NCBI RefSeq assembly: GCF_900106795.1
Contig: NZ_FNNS01000003.1
Span: forward strand, 146,944-204,620
Direction: 5' to 3'
Origin: Aequorivita viscosa
GTDB lineage: Bacteria; Bacteroidota; Bacteroidia; Flavobacteriales; Flavobacteriaceae
Length of the DNA: 57,677 nt
Shown: positions 41,588 to 51,051 of the stretch, piece by piece
Numbering within the stretch: the stretch's first letter is position 1
How the letters are laid out: each line of letters opens with the position of its first letter
Made by a program: the position numbers and the translations under genes
Notes under the pieces: model-generated
What the model saw: only the letters and a program-made list of their open reading frames with translations
What the model was told of the DNA's origin: nothing
Database searches by the model: none

Positions 41588-41922
41588 CTAATTTGATTTA
41601 TAGGCTTTTTGCTTTATTCCTTTTTTCATTTTGTGAAACATTTGTAGAACAGTTTGTATTTAATCTTTTGGGATAAAGATTAATTGTTGCGGAGTGAAAT
41701 TATAAATTCATCTATTTAGATGGGTAGTATATTTTGCGTTACCTTCTTTTCGACCTTAAATTTTTCAATTTGAGCTTCTATTTCGATTTCTTTCAAGATC
41801 GGCTTTATCTTCAATTTTTCAAGTTCTTTGTCCTTCTTATTTTATAATAACTTTAAGCCTTTCGTGTAAGAATTTCGTGTAATTTATCCCTTTTATTCAT
41901 TTCAGATTTAGTTTTTGTTACT
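41588..41922. other. Intergenic region with a possible coding remnant
   Basis: Contains a hairpin TAATCTTT / AAAGATTA at 41661-41682. On the minus strand, 41716-41841 reads as a Lys/Glu-rich frame (KELEKLKIKPILKEIEIE...) ending in a stop but lacking a start, which looks like the end of a lost gene. No promoter or tRNA beyond the tRNA-Arg was recognised. Confidence 0.45.
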
Positions 41923-42798
41923 ATGAGAGAAAATACGATTTCAGCTTTAATTATTTTTGGCGTTTTGGCTTTGGTTGGGACTTTGTGGTTTGCTTACGAA
42001 AATCCCGCCCTAAATCCACGATTAAAACAAGAGTCATATACTATTATTCGAAAATGGGAATTACCTGTTGCGCTCGAAGAAGTGTCTGGAATCAGGTATT
42101 TTTCTGATGATAAAATGGCGTGTGTGCAAGACGAAGAAGGAATTATATTTATTTATAATCTAGATACTGATTCGGTAGATAAGAAAATTAATTTTGGAAA
42201 ACCAGGAGATTATGAAGGTGTAACAATTGTCGATAGTACTGCTTATGTTTTGGAAAGTAGCGGAAAAATTTTTGAAGTTTCAAACTTCCTTAGTCCCGAG
42301 TTTCAAACCGTAGAGTATAAAACACCTTTTTCTGGTAGGAATAATATGGAATCGTTAGTGGCGGATTCAATAAACAACAGACTTTTGCTTGCTGTTAAAG
42401 ATACTGATCCAAATAGCAAAGACTATAAAGGAATTTATGCGTTTGATTTAGAAACTAAAAAGGTGTTAACTAATCCCGTGTTTAAAATTCCTTTAAATGA
42501 TCCAATTTTTGGAGACAAGAAAAGCAAAAAAAACAAAAAGAAGTTTGATAAGTTTTATCCTTCAGAAATAGCAATTAATCCAATAGATGGTAATATTTAT
42601 GTACTGGAAGGAAAAAATCCGCGATTGCTCATTATGACGCCGGATGGTAAGCTCGTAAGGCTTCACGACTTAAACAAAAAATCGTTTCCGCAACCAGAAG
42701 GAATGACGTTTGCTCCAGATGGTACCTTGTATATCTCCAACGAAGGAAAAAAAGGAACTGCAACAATTCTGGAAATTGAACTTAAAAAAGAGAAATAA
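41923..42798 (+). CDS. SdiA-regulated-type beta-propeller protein
   Basis: A 291-residue exported protein with an N-terminal membrane anchor (ISALIIFGVLALVGTLWFA) and a propeller of the SdiA-regulated / esterase-phytase-like group. Repeated blades include LEEVSGIRYFSDDKMACVQDE near residue 48, GDYEGVTIVDSTAYVLES near 95, NNMESLVADSINNRLLLAV near 143 and PEGMTFAPDGTLYISNEG near residue 264. The group binds sugar or lipid ligands or hydrolyses phosphates; no residue decides it here. Confidence 0.82.
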   Translation: MRENTISALIIFGVLALVGTLWFAYENPALNPRLKQESYTIIRKWELPVALEEVSGIRYFSDDKMACVQDEEGIIFIYNLDTDSVDKKINFGKPGDYEGVTIVDSTAYVLESSGKIFEVSNFLSPEFQTVEYKTPFSGRNNMESLVADSINNRLLLAVKDTDPNSKDYKGIYAFDLETKKVLTNPVFKIPLNDPIFGDKKSKKNKKKFDKFYPSEIAINPIDGNIYVLEGKNPRLLIMTPDGKLVRLHDLNKKSFPQPEGMTFAPDGTLYISNEGKKGTATILEIELKKEK

Positions 42799-42847
42799 GG
42801 TTTATAAGGTCATCCTAAAACGCACACACTCTAAAAATCTAAAATCT

Positions 42848-43798
42848 CTAAAGATACTCGTCTTTTAAATTGTCCAACATTATTGCTGTCATTTCATCGA
42901 GGGATACTTTATGCTCCCAACCCCAATCTGTTCGAGCCTCACTGTCGTCAATACTCTGTGGCCAACTGTCTGCAATTGCTTGCCTAAAATCTGGGTCGTA
43001 ACTTATTTTGAACTCAGGAATATGTTTTTGGATACTTGCAGTTATTTCTTCAGGATTAAAACTAAGCCCAGAAAGATTATATGAGCTTCTTACTTTAATG
43101 TTCTCTTTGTCAGTTTCCATAATTCCTACAGTGGCACGAATAGCATCGTCCATAAACATCATAGGAAGTGTGGTTTCAGCATTAAGAAAGCAAACATATT
43201 CTTTATGTTTTAAAGCTTTGTGATATATATCGACAGCATAATCTGTAGTCCCACCTCCAGGCAGTGTTTTGTAACTAATAAGACCAGGATATCGGATGCT
43301 TCTAACATCTACGCCATAACGATTGTGGTAGTATTCGCACCAGCGCTCACCAGTTTGTTTGCTTATTCCATAAACAGTACTAGGCTCCATAACCGTACAC
43401 TGTGGTGTGTTGGTCTTTGGCGTAGTTGGGCCGAATACGGCAATACTTGAAGGCCAAAATACCTTATCAATTTTTTTATCCTTTGCTAAGTTTAAAACGT
43501 GAAAAAGCGAGTTCATGTTGAGGTTCCAGCCTTTCATCGGAAATTTTTCGGCAGTGGCAGAAAGCATGGCTGCCATTAAATAAACATCGGTAATTTCGTG
43601 GCGAATAACGACTTCTTGAATAGCTTCATAATCCATTGCATCTAGAATTTCGAAAGGCCCACTTTGCATCATTTCTTCGCTGCCTTCTCTAATATCACTT
43701 GCAATTACTTTATGGCTTCCGAATTTTGAACGTAAATAAACAGTCAATTCTGTTCCAATTTGTCCGCTGGCCCCGATAATCAATATTCGCTTCTTCAT
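42848..43798 (-). CDS. L-threonine 3-dehydrogenase-type NAD-dependent epimerase/dehydratase
   Basis: A 316-residue short-chain-type dehydrogenase. The NAD motif GASGQIGTEL is at residues 9-18, and the active-site pair is in STVYGISKQTGE (Tyr and Lys near 143-147). The segment YPGLISYKTLPGGGTTDYAVD near residue 178 is characteristic of the SDR-type L-threonine dehydrogenase. It would oxidise threonine to 2-amino-3-ketobutyrate. The partner enzyme is not in the window. It has a well-matched promoter and is divergent from a lipoprotein gene. Confidence 0.9.
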   Translation of the reverse strand: MKKRILIIGASGQIGTELTVYLRSKFGSHKVIASDIREGSEEMMQSGPFEILDAMDYEAIQEVVIRHEITDVYLMAAMLSATAEKFPMKGWNLNMNSLFHVLNLAKDKKIDKVFWPSSIAVFGPTTPKTNTPQCTVMEPSTVYGISKQTGERWCEYYHNRYGVDVRSIRYPGLISYKTLPGGGTTDYAVDIYHKALKHKEYVCFLNAETTLPMMFMDDAIRATVGIMETDKENIKVRSSYNLSGLSFNPEEITASIQKHIPEFKISYDPDFRQAIADSWPQSIDDSEARTDWGWEHKVSLDEMTAIMLDNLKDEYL

Positions 43799-43822
43799 AA
43801 ATTATATGTGTAAAATGTGGTG

Positions 43823-43851
43823 CAAAGGTACAAATTATCAAGGCTTTCAAA
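43823..43851 (-). promoter_or_regulatory. Promoter of the threonine dehydrogenase-type gene
   Basis: TACCTTTG (43823-43830) and TTTG (43848-43851) with a 17-bp spacer on the minus strand; close to consensus. Confidence 0.65.
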
Positions 43852-43887
43852 TTCAAAAAAAATATATGTCATTTGTTTAATAACCAG

Positions 43888-43895
43888 TATCTTTG
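43888..43895 (+). promoter_or_regulatory. -7 box for the lipoprotein gene
   Basis: TATCTTTG, 17 bp before the ATG at 43913. Confidence 0.5.
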
Positions 43896-43912
43896 CTTGC
43901 TTTTAAAATTTT

Positions 43913-44503
43913 ATGAAGTTTATAATATTCCTTTTAGCGCTTGCAGGGTTACTTTTTTCCTGTCAAAACACTACTAAAGAGAATGAAAAAGAAGAAACTC
44001 ACCACGAAACATCTATTGTTTTTGGCGATTCAGATTTTTCATTTCCAGAACTTTCGGCCCCAGCAAAACAACAAGCAATTCAGTGGGGTGTGTTTGAAGA
44101 TATTTTAGCCGAAACCAAAAAGTTAAACGGGAGCAACTTGCGCACATTAAAAAATCGCTCAGAGCGCCTTTCGGAATATTCCGATTCTCTTTTTAAAAAA
44201 GTACCCGACACTTTAAATACCAATCAAATTAGAAGTCGGTTATTGGTAGTGAAAACTCGTGCTGAAGTCTTGAAACAAGCGGCTCACAGTGAAATATTAG
44301 ATTCTGCTGCTCTTCAAAATTCAGTTTCAGAAATGAACGGAGCAGTTAAAAACCTCATCGTTCATTTAAACGAGAAGTTTTTAAAAGATAAGATCGATTC
44401 TCAACGATTGGAAAACGAGAAAATGGAATTAAGGGAGCAACAACGCTATAAAGATTCAATTATGAATTTGGAGCGTCAAGATATACAACGTAGAAAACTG
44501 TAA
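43913..44503 (+). CDS. Helical lipoprotein, unknown function
   Basis: A 196-residue lipoprotein. The signal ends in lipobox GLLFSC (Cys17), followed by an acidic linker and a long, mostly helical, charged region to the end (coiled-coil tendency from residue 140: EKFLKDKIDSQRLENEKM, then LREQQRYKDSIMNLERQD). I do not recognise a family. It precedes the M13 peptidase on the same strand but has its own promoter. Confidence 0.78.
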   Translation: MKFIIFLLALAGLLFSCQNTTKENEKEETHHETSIVFGDSDFSFPELSAPAKQQAIQWGVFEDILAETKKLNGSNLRTLKNRSERLSEYSDSLFKKVPDTLNTNQIRSRLLVVKTRAEVLKQAAHSEILDSAALQNSVSEMNGAVKNLIVHLNEKFLKDKIDSQRLENEKMELREQQRYKDSIMNLERQDIQRRKL

Positions 44504-44510
44504 CATTTTC

Positions 44511-44518
44511 TAGTTTTG
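44511..44518 (+). promoter_or_regulatory. -7 box upstream of the M13 peptidase
   Basis: TAGTTTTG, 124 bp before the M13 peptidase ATG, so its transcript would have a leader of about 120 bases with a short ORF in it. Confidence 0.4.
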
Positions 44519-44560
44519 TACAACTTACTTTCGAGTACTTTTTAAGTATTAAAAATTACA

Positions 44561-44641
44561 ATGCCCGTATACAGAATAAAAATCAACAGAAGGAGCATGG
44601 AAAGGGCACTTCATCTTCAACTAAAAACAAATATTAATTAA
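44561..44641 (+). CDS. Candidate 26-residue upstream ORF
   Basis: MPVYRIKINRRSMERALHLQ opens a basic frame in the leader of the M13 peptidase gene; it stops one base before its ATG. The spacing suits a leader peptide. No homologue is known to me. Confidence 0.25.
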   Translation: MPVYRIKINRRSMERALHLQLKTNIN

Positions 44642-44642
44642 A

Positions 44643-46709
44643 ATGAAAACTAAATTTCTAAAACCTGCTATAGCTATTACAGCCGTAATGGTAGCAGCTG
44701 TTTCCTGTAAGGAAAAAACCGAGATTGCTAAAGTTGAGACCGAATCACACGGTATCATTTTAGAAAACATGGACACTACAGTGAGTCCGAAAGTTGATTT
44801 TTACAACTATGTAAATGGCAACTGGATGAAAAACAATGAGATTCCAGACGACCAAACGCAGTGGGGAGGTTTTACCATTCTTAGAAAGAAAACCGACGAA
44901 GATGTGCTAAACATTTTGTCGAAAGCCAAGGAAAGTGGTAAATATGCGCCAGAAACCGACCAAGCAAAAGCTTTGATGATTTTCGAATCTGAATTGGATA
45001 CAGTTGCAAGAAACAAGGCTGGAATCGAGCCATTGAAACCAATTCTTGAAAAAATTGCCAATGTAAAAAGTATTGAAGATTTTCAAAAATTAATTACTGA
45101 AGATGCAGTTTCTGTTTCACAACCTTTTGTTGGTATTGCTGCTTTTTCTAACCCTAGTAATAGTGCCATTAATTCAGCCTATATCATGCCAGGCAGTTTA
45201 GGTCTTCCTGATCGTGATTTCTATACAAATACAGATCCTGCTTCGGTTAAAATCCGAGAGCAATACGTAGATCATATTACCAGAATGCTACAGTTTTTGG
45301 GCGATACAGAAGAGTCTGCGCGTAAACAAGCTGAAACTATTCTAGCTTTTGAAACAAAACTTGCCGCTCCAAGATTTGATAAAGTTCAAAGTCGCGACTT
45401 TAGAAACTTAAATAACCCAAGAAGCATGGCAGAATTGCAAAACATGCTGCCAGAACTTAATTGGAAACAGGTTTTTAAAGGTATGGGAGCAATTAAAATT
45501 CCAGATACTGTAATTGTAATGCAGCCAAAATATATGGCTACTTTAAAGCAAATGTTTGCTAAACCAGATTTAGATACTTGGAAAACAGTTATTCGTTGGT
45601 CTACGCTAAACAGTTCAGCTTCTATGTTGTCTACAGAAATTGAACGAGCAAATTTTGACTTCTACAGCACAACGTTAAAGGGTACTAAAAAACAAAAACC
45701 AGCAAAAGAGCGTGCACTTGCAACCGTTAACGGAAGCGTAGGAGAAGCGTTAGGAAAGCTTTACGTAGATGAAATGTTCCCGCCAGAGGCAAAAGCAAAA
45801 GCCGAAAAAATGATTGCAAACGTAATTGCCGCATATAAGGACCGTATTAGTGCTTTAGATTGGATGAGCGACAGCACCAAAGTAAAAGCAATTGAGAAAT
45901 TAGACAGATTCACTGTAAAAATAGGATATCCAGACAAATGGAAGGATTATTCAACCATGGAAGTAAAGGAAGGAAACACGTATTACGACAATATGGTTGC
46001 TGTAGGAGCTTGGGGCTTTAAAGAAAATCTTGATAAAATTGATGAGCCTGTAGACCGTACGGAATGGGGAATGAGCCCACAAACTGTGAACGCTTATTTC
46101 AATCCATTTAATAACGAAATAGTTTTCCCAGCGGCAATCCTTCAACCACCTTTCTACGATTATAAGGCTGATGAAGCTGTAAATTATGGTGGAATGGGTG
46201 CTGTAATCGGTCACGAAATCTCACATGCTTTTGATGACAGTGGTTCACGTTTTGACGCTAATGGAAACTTAGTAAACTGGTGGACAGATACCGATCTTAA
46301 AAACTTTACAGAGCGAGGTGATAAGCTAGCCGAGCAATACAGTAATGTTGAAGTTTTAGACAGTGTTTTTATTAATGGAAAATTCACTTTGGGTGAAAAC
46401 ATCGGTGACCTTGGTGGAATCGTTGGAGCTTATGATGGCTTACAGCGTTTTTATAAAGAAAACGGACGTCCTGATAATATTGACGGTTTTACACCAGAAC
46501 AACGTTTCTTTATGAGTTGGGCAACCGTTTGGCGCACAAAATCTCGTGATGAGGCACTAAGGAACCAAGTGAAAACAGATCCGCATTCGCCTGGAAAAGT
46601 AAGAGCTACACAACCTTTAGTTAACGTTGATGCTTTTTATGAAGCATTTGATATTAAAGAAGGCGATCCAATGTACCTTGCCCCAGAAGACAGGGTTCGT
46701 ATTTGGTAG
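44643..46709 (+). CDS. M13-family (neprilysin-like) zinc metallopeptidase lipoprotein
   Basis: A 688-residue exported peptidase that cleaves short peptides. The N-terminus is a lipoprotein signal (lipobox AAVSC, Cys22). The zinc site HEISH is in GAVIGHEISHAFDDSG near residue 523, with the second ligand glutamate in LGENIGDLGG near residue 583 and the substrate-binding NAYFNPFNNEIVFPA segment near 483. The C-terminus ends in the usual RVRIW (with a terminal Trp). Length and motifs are complete. A long AT-rich leader with a 26-codon ORF precedes it and a REP plus a strong terminator follow. Confidence 0.95.
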   Translation: MKTKFLKPAIAITAVMVAAVSCKEKTEIAKVETESHGIILENMDTTVSPKVDFYNYVNGNWMKNNEIPDDQTQWGGFTILRKKTDEDVLNILSKAKESGKYAPETDQAKALMIFESELDTVARNKAGIEPLKPILEKIANVKSIEDFQKLITEDAVSVSQPFVGIAAFSNPSNSAINSAYIMPGSLGLPDRDFYTNTDPASVKIREQYVDHITRMLQFLGDTEESARKQAETILAFETKLAAPRFDKVQSRDFRNLNNPRSMAELQNMLPELNWKQVFKGMGAIKIPDTVIVMQPKYMATLKQMFAKPDLDTWKTVIRWSTLNSSASMLSTEIERANFDFYSTTLKGTKKQKPAKERALATVNGSVGEALGKLYVDEMFPPEAKAKAEKMIANVIAAYKDRISALDWMSDSTKVKAIEKLDRFTVKIGYPDKWKDYSTMEVKEGNTYYDNMVAVGAWGFKENLDKIDEPVDRTEWGMSPQTVNAYFNPFNNEIVFPAAILQPPFYDYKADEAVNYGGMGAVIGHEISHAFDDSGSRFDANGNLVNWWTDTDLKNFTERGDKLAEQYSNVEVLDSVFINGKFTLGENIGDLGGIVGAYDGLQRFYKENGRPDNIDGFTPEQRFFMSWATVWRTKSRDEALRNQVKTDPHSPGKVRATQPLVNVDAFYEAFDIKEGDPMYLAPEDRVRIW

Positions 46710-46729
46710 TGTTTTAAAATATAGCTTGT

Positions 46730-46756
46730 CCTGCAAGGTTTCAAAAACCTTGTAGG
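46730..46756. repeat. REP-like palindrome
   Basis: CCTGCAAGGTTTC and AAACCTTGTAGG arms, between the M13 peptidase and its terminator. Same short form as 1-27. Confidence 0.85.
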
Positions 46757-46765
46757 TATTGCCCT

Positions 46766-46806
46766 AAAAAAATGGCTGTTTCAGAAATTGAAGCAGCCAT
46801 TTTTTT
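46766..46806 (+). terminator. Rho-independent terminator of the M13 peptidase
   Basis: AAAAAATGGCTGTTTC and GAAGCAGCCATTTTTT form a stem of about 16 bp with one wobble pair and a 7-base loop, ending in a T run. Confidence 0.85.
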
Positions 46807-46855
46807 CGTTAATAATGCTCTGAAATAGTAGTTTATAGCAAGAGCATTTGTTTTT

Positions 46856-46882
46856 CCTGTAAGGTTTCCAAAACCTTGTAGG
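46856..46882. repeat. REP-like palindrome
   Basis: CCTGTAAGGTTT and AAACCTTGTAGG arms; one base differs from the copy at 1-27. It lies 26 bp beyond the end of the minus-strand gene at 46908. Confidence 0.85.
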
Positions 46883-46907
46883 TCTTTCTTCTGTCTATGT
46901 AGGCTAT

Positions 46908-47717
46908 TTAAAGCAATTCCTTCTTAAAAGCATACCCCAAAACCTTCTTAAAATTCTCCGAATCTACCTGTTTAAAAACTTCATTAGCATTCGCCTCCGA
47001 AAAAGTTGGCGGCTCCAATCCAAGTTCTTTTGCCTTTTGAACATAGTAATCCGATTTCTTTGGATGATGTGGATTTACGCCATTAAAAATATGTTCGAAG
47101 GCATCTTGTTTTATAATTTCAATTAGAATAGTAATACAATCTTCACGATCGATGAGGTTTACAGGAGCATTTCCACCGTTTAAATCATTTCTTCCTGCCA
47201 AGTATCTTGCGGGTTGACGGCTGCCACCTAGCAATCCGCCAAAACGGACGATTGTGGTTTTAAAAGCTTTTGTGTTGATAAACAATTCTTCCACCTGCCG
47301 CAATTGCTTCCCTGCTATCGTATCAGGCTTTGGTTCGATGTTTTCTGTCACTTTTCCTTGGGAATCATCATAAACCGAAGTGCTGCTAACTAAAATGACT
47401 TTTGGTACGGAAGCCTTTTTAATTTCCTCTAAAAAATGAACCATTTTAAGCACATAATCTGCGCCCGTGTTTCTTCTTAAACCTGGCGGAATCATAATCA
47501 TCAGGCAATCTATATTCTCGAGTAATACTTTGACTTCACCTTTGATTCCCATTTCTGAAATTTCCAAGGGAAAAGCATTTAGACCATTTTGTTGCAGTAA
47601 AGTGGCTTTTTCAACCGTGGTTACAGAACCTTTTACGGTATAACCAAAATTACTAAGGCGAGAAGCTAAAGGTTGTCCGAGCCATCCAAGTCCGGCTATG
47701 GCGATTTTTTTATTCAT
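46908..47717 (-). CDS. NAD(P)-dependent epimerase/dehydratase family protein (YeeZ-like)
   Basis: A 269-residue Rossmann protein. The nucleotide motif GLGWLGQPL is at residues 9-17, and LVSSTSVYDD near residue 112 and RFGGLLGGSRQPA near 157 are typical of the YeeZ/YwnB-like NAD(P)-binding group. The active-site YxxxK is not clear. Its start overlaps the end of the M28 peptidase gene by eight bases, so the two are co-translated. The reaction is unknown. Confidence 0.85.
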   Translation of the reverse strand: MNKKIAIAGLGWLGQPLASRLSNFGYTVKGSVTTVEKATLLQQNGLNAFPLEISEMGIKGEVKVLLENIDCLMIMIPPGLRRNTGADYVLKMVHFLEEIKKASVPKVILVSSTSVYDDSQGKVTENIEPKPDTIAGKQLRQVEELFINTKAFKTTIVRFGGLLGGSRQPARYLAGRNDLNGGNAPVNLIDREDCITILIEIIKQDAFEHIFNGVNPHHPKKSDYYVQKAKELGLEPPTFSEANANEVFKQVDSENFKKVLGYAFKKELL

Positions 47718-50106
47718 ATAAATGCCCGTGAAGGCTGGTATCTGTTATAGGTTCCGACACATTATTAAGCGTGTCTTTCTTATTTTTCTTCAAATGTAAC
47801 GAATCTATTGAAAAAGTTCGATTCACAGCTACAGCTTCGGTAATGACAAATGGTTTTGGCATCATATAATCGGGTCGTTTTTCGATATTGAACAATGGAT
47901 TTGTCATTAAATCGAATGAATATTCCATTACTCTAAATGAAACTGGGATGTCTTTTTCAACAGTAAACTTCACTTTTAAAGAATCATTATTTGAAACATA
48001 ATACCTAACAAGTGCTGCGTTTTTTGTGCCTCGGTACATTTTATCCGAACTTCCAACTTGCGCTTCCTTGCCATTAAACGCTAAGGAATGGAAGGAAACA
48101 TCTTCAGTGCTATACAAGTCAATTTTATTTACGTGCCGCCTAGGTACAATGGTTAAATGAATGTTTCGAAGGTTATTTACAAGCGTATCTTCATCTAAAA
48201 TTACTTCAAAATCTGGAATAGCTTTTTGCGGGGCTGCGGTGGCATAGGTGTAGTTGATTCCATATTTGCTGTAGGCTGCTTCGTCAAGATATTTTGTCGC
48301 ATTTTCAGGATTTTCACCAAGATATTTCTGAGTCCATTCGTCAACTTGCTTGTCATAGGTTAACCAAAATGTTTTTCCTGCATCTACATCATTATAATAA
48401 ACAAGACTGTTTGGTTTTTTTCTTTCTACTGAAAAATCACTTTTTGAATGTGCGGTTATAAAGAATGATACGGCCAATATGAACGAAAGACCTGAAAGTA
48501 GGTTTTTCATTTTATAATAGGAAAATATCGGGAGTAACAATCCAAACAGCAATACTGTAAATCCTGCGCTCAATGCCAACATATTTAAGCCTAAACCAAC
48601 TGGGAAAAATTGGATTAATGGTGCAAAAATAAAAATGGCAGGTACGCCGAGTAGTGTTGTAAGAAGCAGATTAGGACGTTCTTGTTTTAAGATTACAAAA
48701 AAGGAAATCAATCCGAAAAACACTGGAATTATAAAAAACGCGGCCCCTTTTAAAATTATGGCAACAGCTGTGTTAATTAATAGCCAAAAGAATAAAGGTG
48801 CTACATATAAGGATGGTTCGTTGTATTTTGAATTAAACTTTTTATAAACCGCAAAAGTGATGGCAAGAGAAAGAAACACAAAAAAGGCGATGTACCAATG
48901 ACCGTTATAGGTAAATCCTTGCTGAATTTCCTGGTATTGCGGATAAAGCACTAATAGCAGTTTCCAGCCAAAAAAGCCCAATAATCCGCTTATTGAAAGC
49001 GAAAGTAATAGAGACAGAAAACCTATTGCTATTGCTCTACCTTTTAACCTTTCAATATATATTCCATAAAATATAAGGGTAAAAAACAGTAATGTAGCTA
49101 TGATGAGCATTGGGATTACCCAAGAAAACGGATAGTTCACCATTTTAACCAACGGAAAATTAAAATAGACATTATCTTGATCCGATTTTATTTCTAAGAG
49201 GTTCACGTCTGCAAAATGGTGAAGCAGCGGGAGTAGATAACTACCTTGGTGTTTAAGGCTATCCCAATCTAAAAAATACATAGAATCGTTGGCTGTGTGA
49301 TAGTTAAAGTGACTATCGATAAAAGCGAAGAAAAAGCCATCAATATCTCCATCTTCCCTAAAAATCGTCGAATCGGTATCATTTGGAAGCATTTTATAAA
49401 CGCTATACATTAAAGATGAAGCTACGGGATATTCTGGATTTGCTTTAATAAATTCCTTTATCAATTTTGAATTTCCGCCATTGGTTTCTACAATCATATT
49501 ACTCGGACCGCTAGTGCCCCGAGCTTCAAAATTGAGCACTAAACCAACATTTTGTGCCCAGGGATGTTCGTTTACAAAAAGCTTTGCGCCGTCTAACCCA
49601 AGTTCTTCAGCATCTGAAAAGAGAATGATAATATCATTTTTCGGTCTTTTTCCTGATGCCAAATAAGCACGAACACTTTCTAAAATAGTAACTAGCCCCA
49701 CACCATCATCGCTTGCTCCGTACGATGAGGTTGCTGCACTGTCATAATGAGAGAGCAATAGTAGCGCTTTGCCATTTTCAGAACCTTCAATACGAGCCGC
49801 AATATTTACGGGCTTGTTTAGGGTTTTTGAAATAGGATTTAAACTGAAGCCTTCCTGAATATGGGGCTCTAATCCTAATTTTCGCAATTCGCCAATCAAA
49901 AATTTTCGTACATCAGCGTGGGCTTCAGAACCAACATAATGCGGTGCTTTTGCAATTTGCTCAAGAGGACCTAAGGCTCTATCTACTGAAAATTCTGTGG
50001 ACGAAATAGTTTCTCCCTCGTCATAATGCGGCATCAATCCATAAAAACTGTAGTAGGTTAAAACAACAACAAGTATGAATGAAAGTAGCGCATTGAAGAT
50101 TTTCAT
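47710..50106 (-). CDS. M28-family zinc peptidase with membrane domain
   Basis: A 798-residue membrane peptidase. The ATG at 50106 gives an N-terminal helix (IFNALLSFILVVVLTYY); a TTG three codons earlier is less likely. The M28 catalytic domain covers about residues 45-320: LLLSHYDSAATSSYGASDDGVG with the metal-binding His and Asp near 125-137, ILFSDAEELGL near 163 with the catalytic Glu, and HSHFNYHT near 260. About eight hydrophobic segments follow (345-555), then an extracytoplasmic C-terminal domain. This layout matches Fxna/ERMP1-like M28 proteins of Bacteroidota. Substrate unknown. Confidence 0.9.
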   Translation of the reverse strand: MKIFNALLSFILVVVLTYYSFYGLMPHYDEGETISSTEFSVDRALGPLEQIAKAPHYVGSEAHADVRKFLIGELRKLGLEPHIQEGFSLNPISKTLNKPVNIAARIEGSENGKALLLLSHYDSAATSSYGASDDGVGLVTILESVRAYLASGKRPKNDIIILFSDAEELGLDGAKLFVNEHPWAQNVGLVLNFEARGTSGPSNMIVETNGGNSKLIKEFIKANPEYPVASSLMYSVYKMLPNDTDSTIFREDGDIDGFFFAFIDSHFNYHTANDSMYFLDWDSLKHQGSYLLPLLHHFADVNLLEIKSDQDNVYFNFPLVKMVNYPFSWVIPMLIIATLLFFTLIFYGIYIERLKGRAIAIGFLSLLLSLSISGLLGFFGWKLLLVLYPQYQEIQQGFTYNGHWYIAFFVFLSLAITFAVYKKFNSKYNEPSLYVAPLFFWLLINTAVAIILKGAAFFIIPVFFGLISFFVILKQERPNLLLTTLLGVPAIFIFAPLIQFFPVGLGLNMLALSAGFTVLLFGLLLPIFSYYKMKNLLSGLSFILAVSFFITAHSKSDFSVERKKPNSLVYYNDVDAGKTFWLTYDKQVDEWTQKYLGENPENATKYLDEAAYSKYGINYTYATAAPQKAIPDFEVILDEDTLVNNLRNIHLTIVPRRHVNKIDLYSTEDVSFHSLAFNGKEAQVGSSDKMYRGTKNAALVRYYVSNNDSLKVKFTVEKDIPVSFRVMEYSFDLMTNPLFNIEKRPDYMMPKPFVITEAVAVNRTFSIDSLHLKKNKKDTLNNVSEPITDTSLHGHLYE

Positions 50107-50215
50107 AACTAACAAATTTTTGTTAAAAATACGATTTTAATCGAAAGCATTCTTTTTCTTGATGTTTTCGTACTATTAAATTAAGTATATTAGAAGTTCG
50201 CAAAAAATTAATGTT

Positions 50216-50677
50216 ATGGGAATTAAAAGTTTTACAGGAAAAAGAGCAAAAGTTCAGAGAAATGTTTCGGAGAATATTAAAGTTTCTGATTATATGACCC
50301 GCAATTTAATAACGTTTAAACCCGAGCAATCTATTATGGAAGTAATGGAAGTTCTAGTTAAGAAAGGAATTTCAGGAGGCCCTGTCGTAAACGATAATAA
50401 TGAACTGGTGGGAATTATTTCTGAAGGGGACTGCTTAAAAGAGCTTAGTGATGCTAGATACCACAACCACCCTATGGAAGATGTAAAGGTAGAGTTGCAT
50501 ATGATTAAAAATGTAGACACTATTGATGGCGAAATGAACGTTTTGGATGCTGCCAATAAATTTCTAGAATCCAAACACCGTCGCTTTCCTATCTTGGAAA
50601 ACGGAAAATTGGTAGGTCAAATTAGTCAAAGTGATGTACTTCGCGCTGCTATGGAGCTTAAAGGGCATACGTGGTAG
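50216..50677 (+). CDS. Tandem CBS-domain protein
   Basis: A 153-residue protein made of two CBS motifs (about residues 25-80 and 90-150), with VSDYMTRNLITFKPEQSI and GGPVVNDNNELVGIISEGD in the first and LDAANKFLESKHRRFPILENGKLVGQIS in the second. CBS pairs bind adenosine nucleotides and usually control a partner enzyme or channel; none is adjacent. It is divergent from the M28 peptidase. Confidence 0.88.
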   Translation: MGIKSFTGKRAKVQRNVSENIKVSDYMTRNLITFKPEQSIMEVMEVLVKKGISGGPVVNDNNELVGIISEGDCLKELSDARYHNHPMEDVKVELHMIKNVDTIDGEMNVLDAANKFLESKHRRFPILENGKLVGQISQSDVLRAAMELKGHTW

Positions 50678-51051
50678 TTACTTATATTTCTACATTATCC
50701 AGAATTGGGTCACCAATATAATTGACTTTGATTGTACTTTTCCTTAATCAATTTGTGAAAAATTATAAGTTCTAATTTAAACTTTTGCGCTTCTTTCTTC
50801 ATTTATTACGTTTCCAACCACTTGGTTTCAGAAATTTTTTAATTTTTTCGTACTTAGAGCGATTTAGCTGTAACTAATTATTAGTCAGTTATTTGAATCT
50901 AGAAATATCCGTTTACAAACGTTTACAAGCGAATATAAACGAAAGTAAATAGGTAACAACCGACTATAATTTGGATGCTGTTCTATGTTTGTCCTGTCGA
51001 ATAAAATGAAATTCGATAGTATCAATTGTTTAACATTAAAATTTAGAAAAC
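50678..51051. other. 374-bp intergenic region before ssb
   Basis: No gene is seen. The notable part is a run of four 10-bp repeats at 50910-50949 (listed separately). Otherwise AT-rich sequence with no clear terminator for the CBS gene. Confidence 0.5.
50910..50949. repeat. Four 10-bp phased repeats upstream of ssb
   Basis: Units CGTTTACAAA, CGTTTACAAG, CGAATATAAA and CGAAAGTAAA, all starting CG and ending AA or AAG, spaced by exactly one helical turn. They lie 102 bp upstream of the ssb ATG and could be a protein-binding array. Confidence 0.5.
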
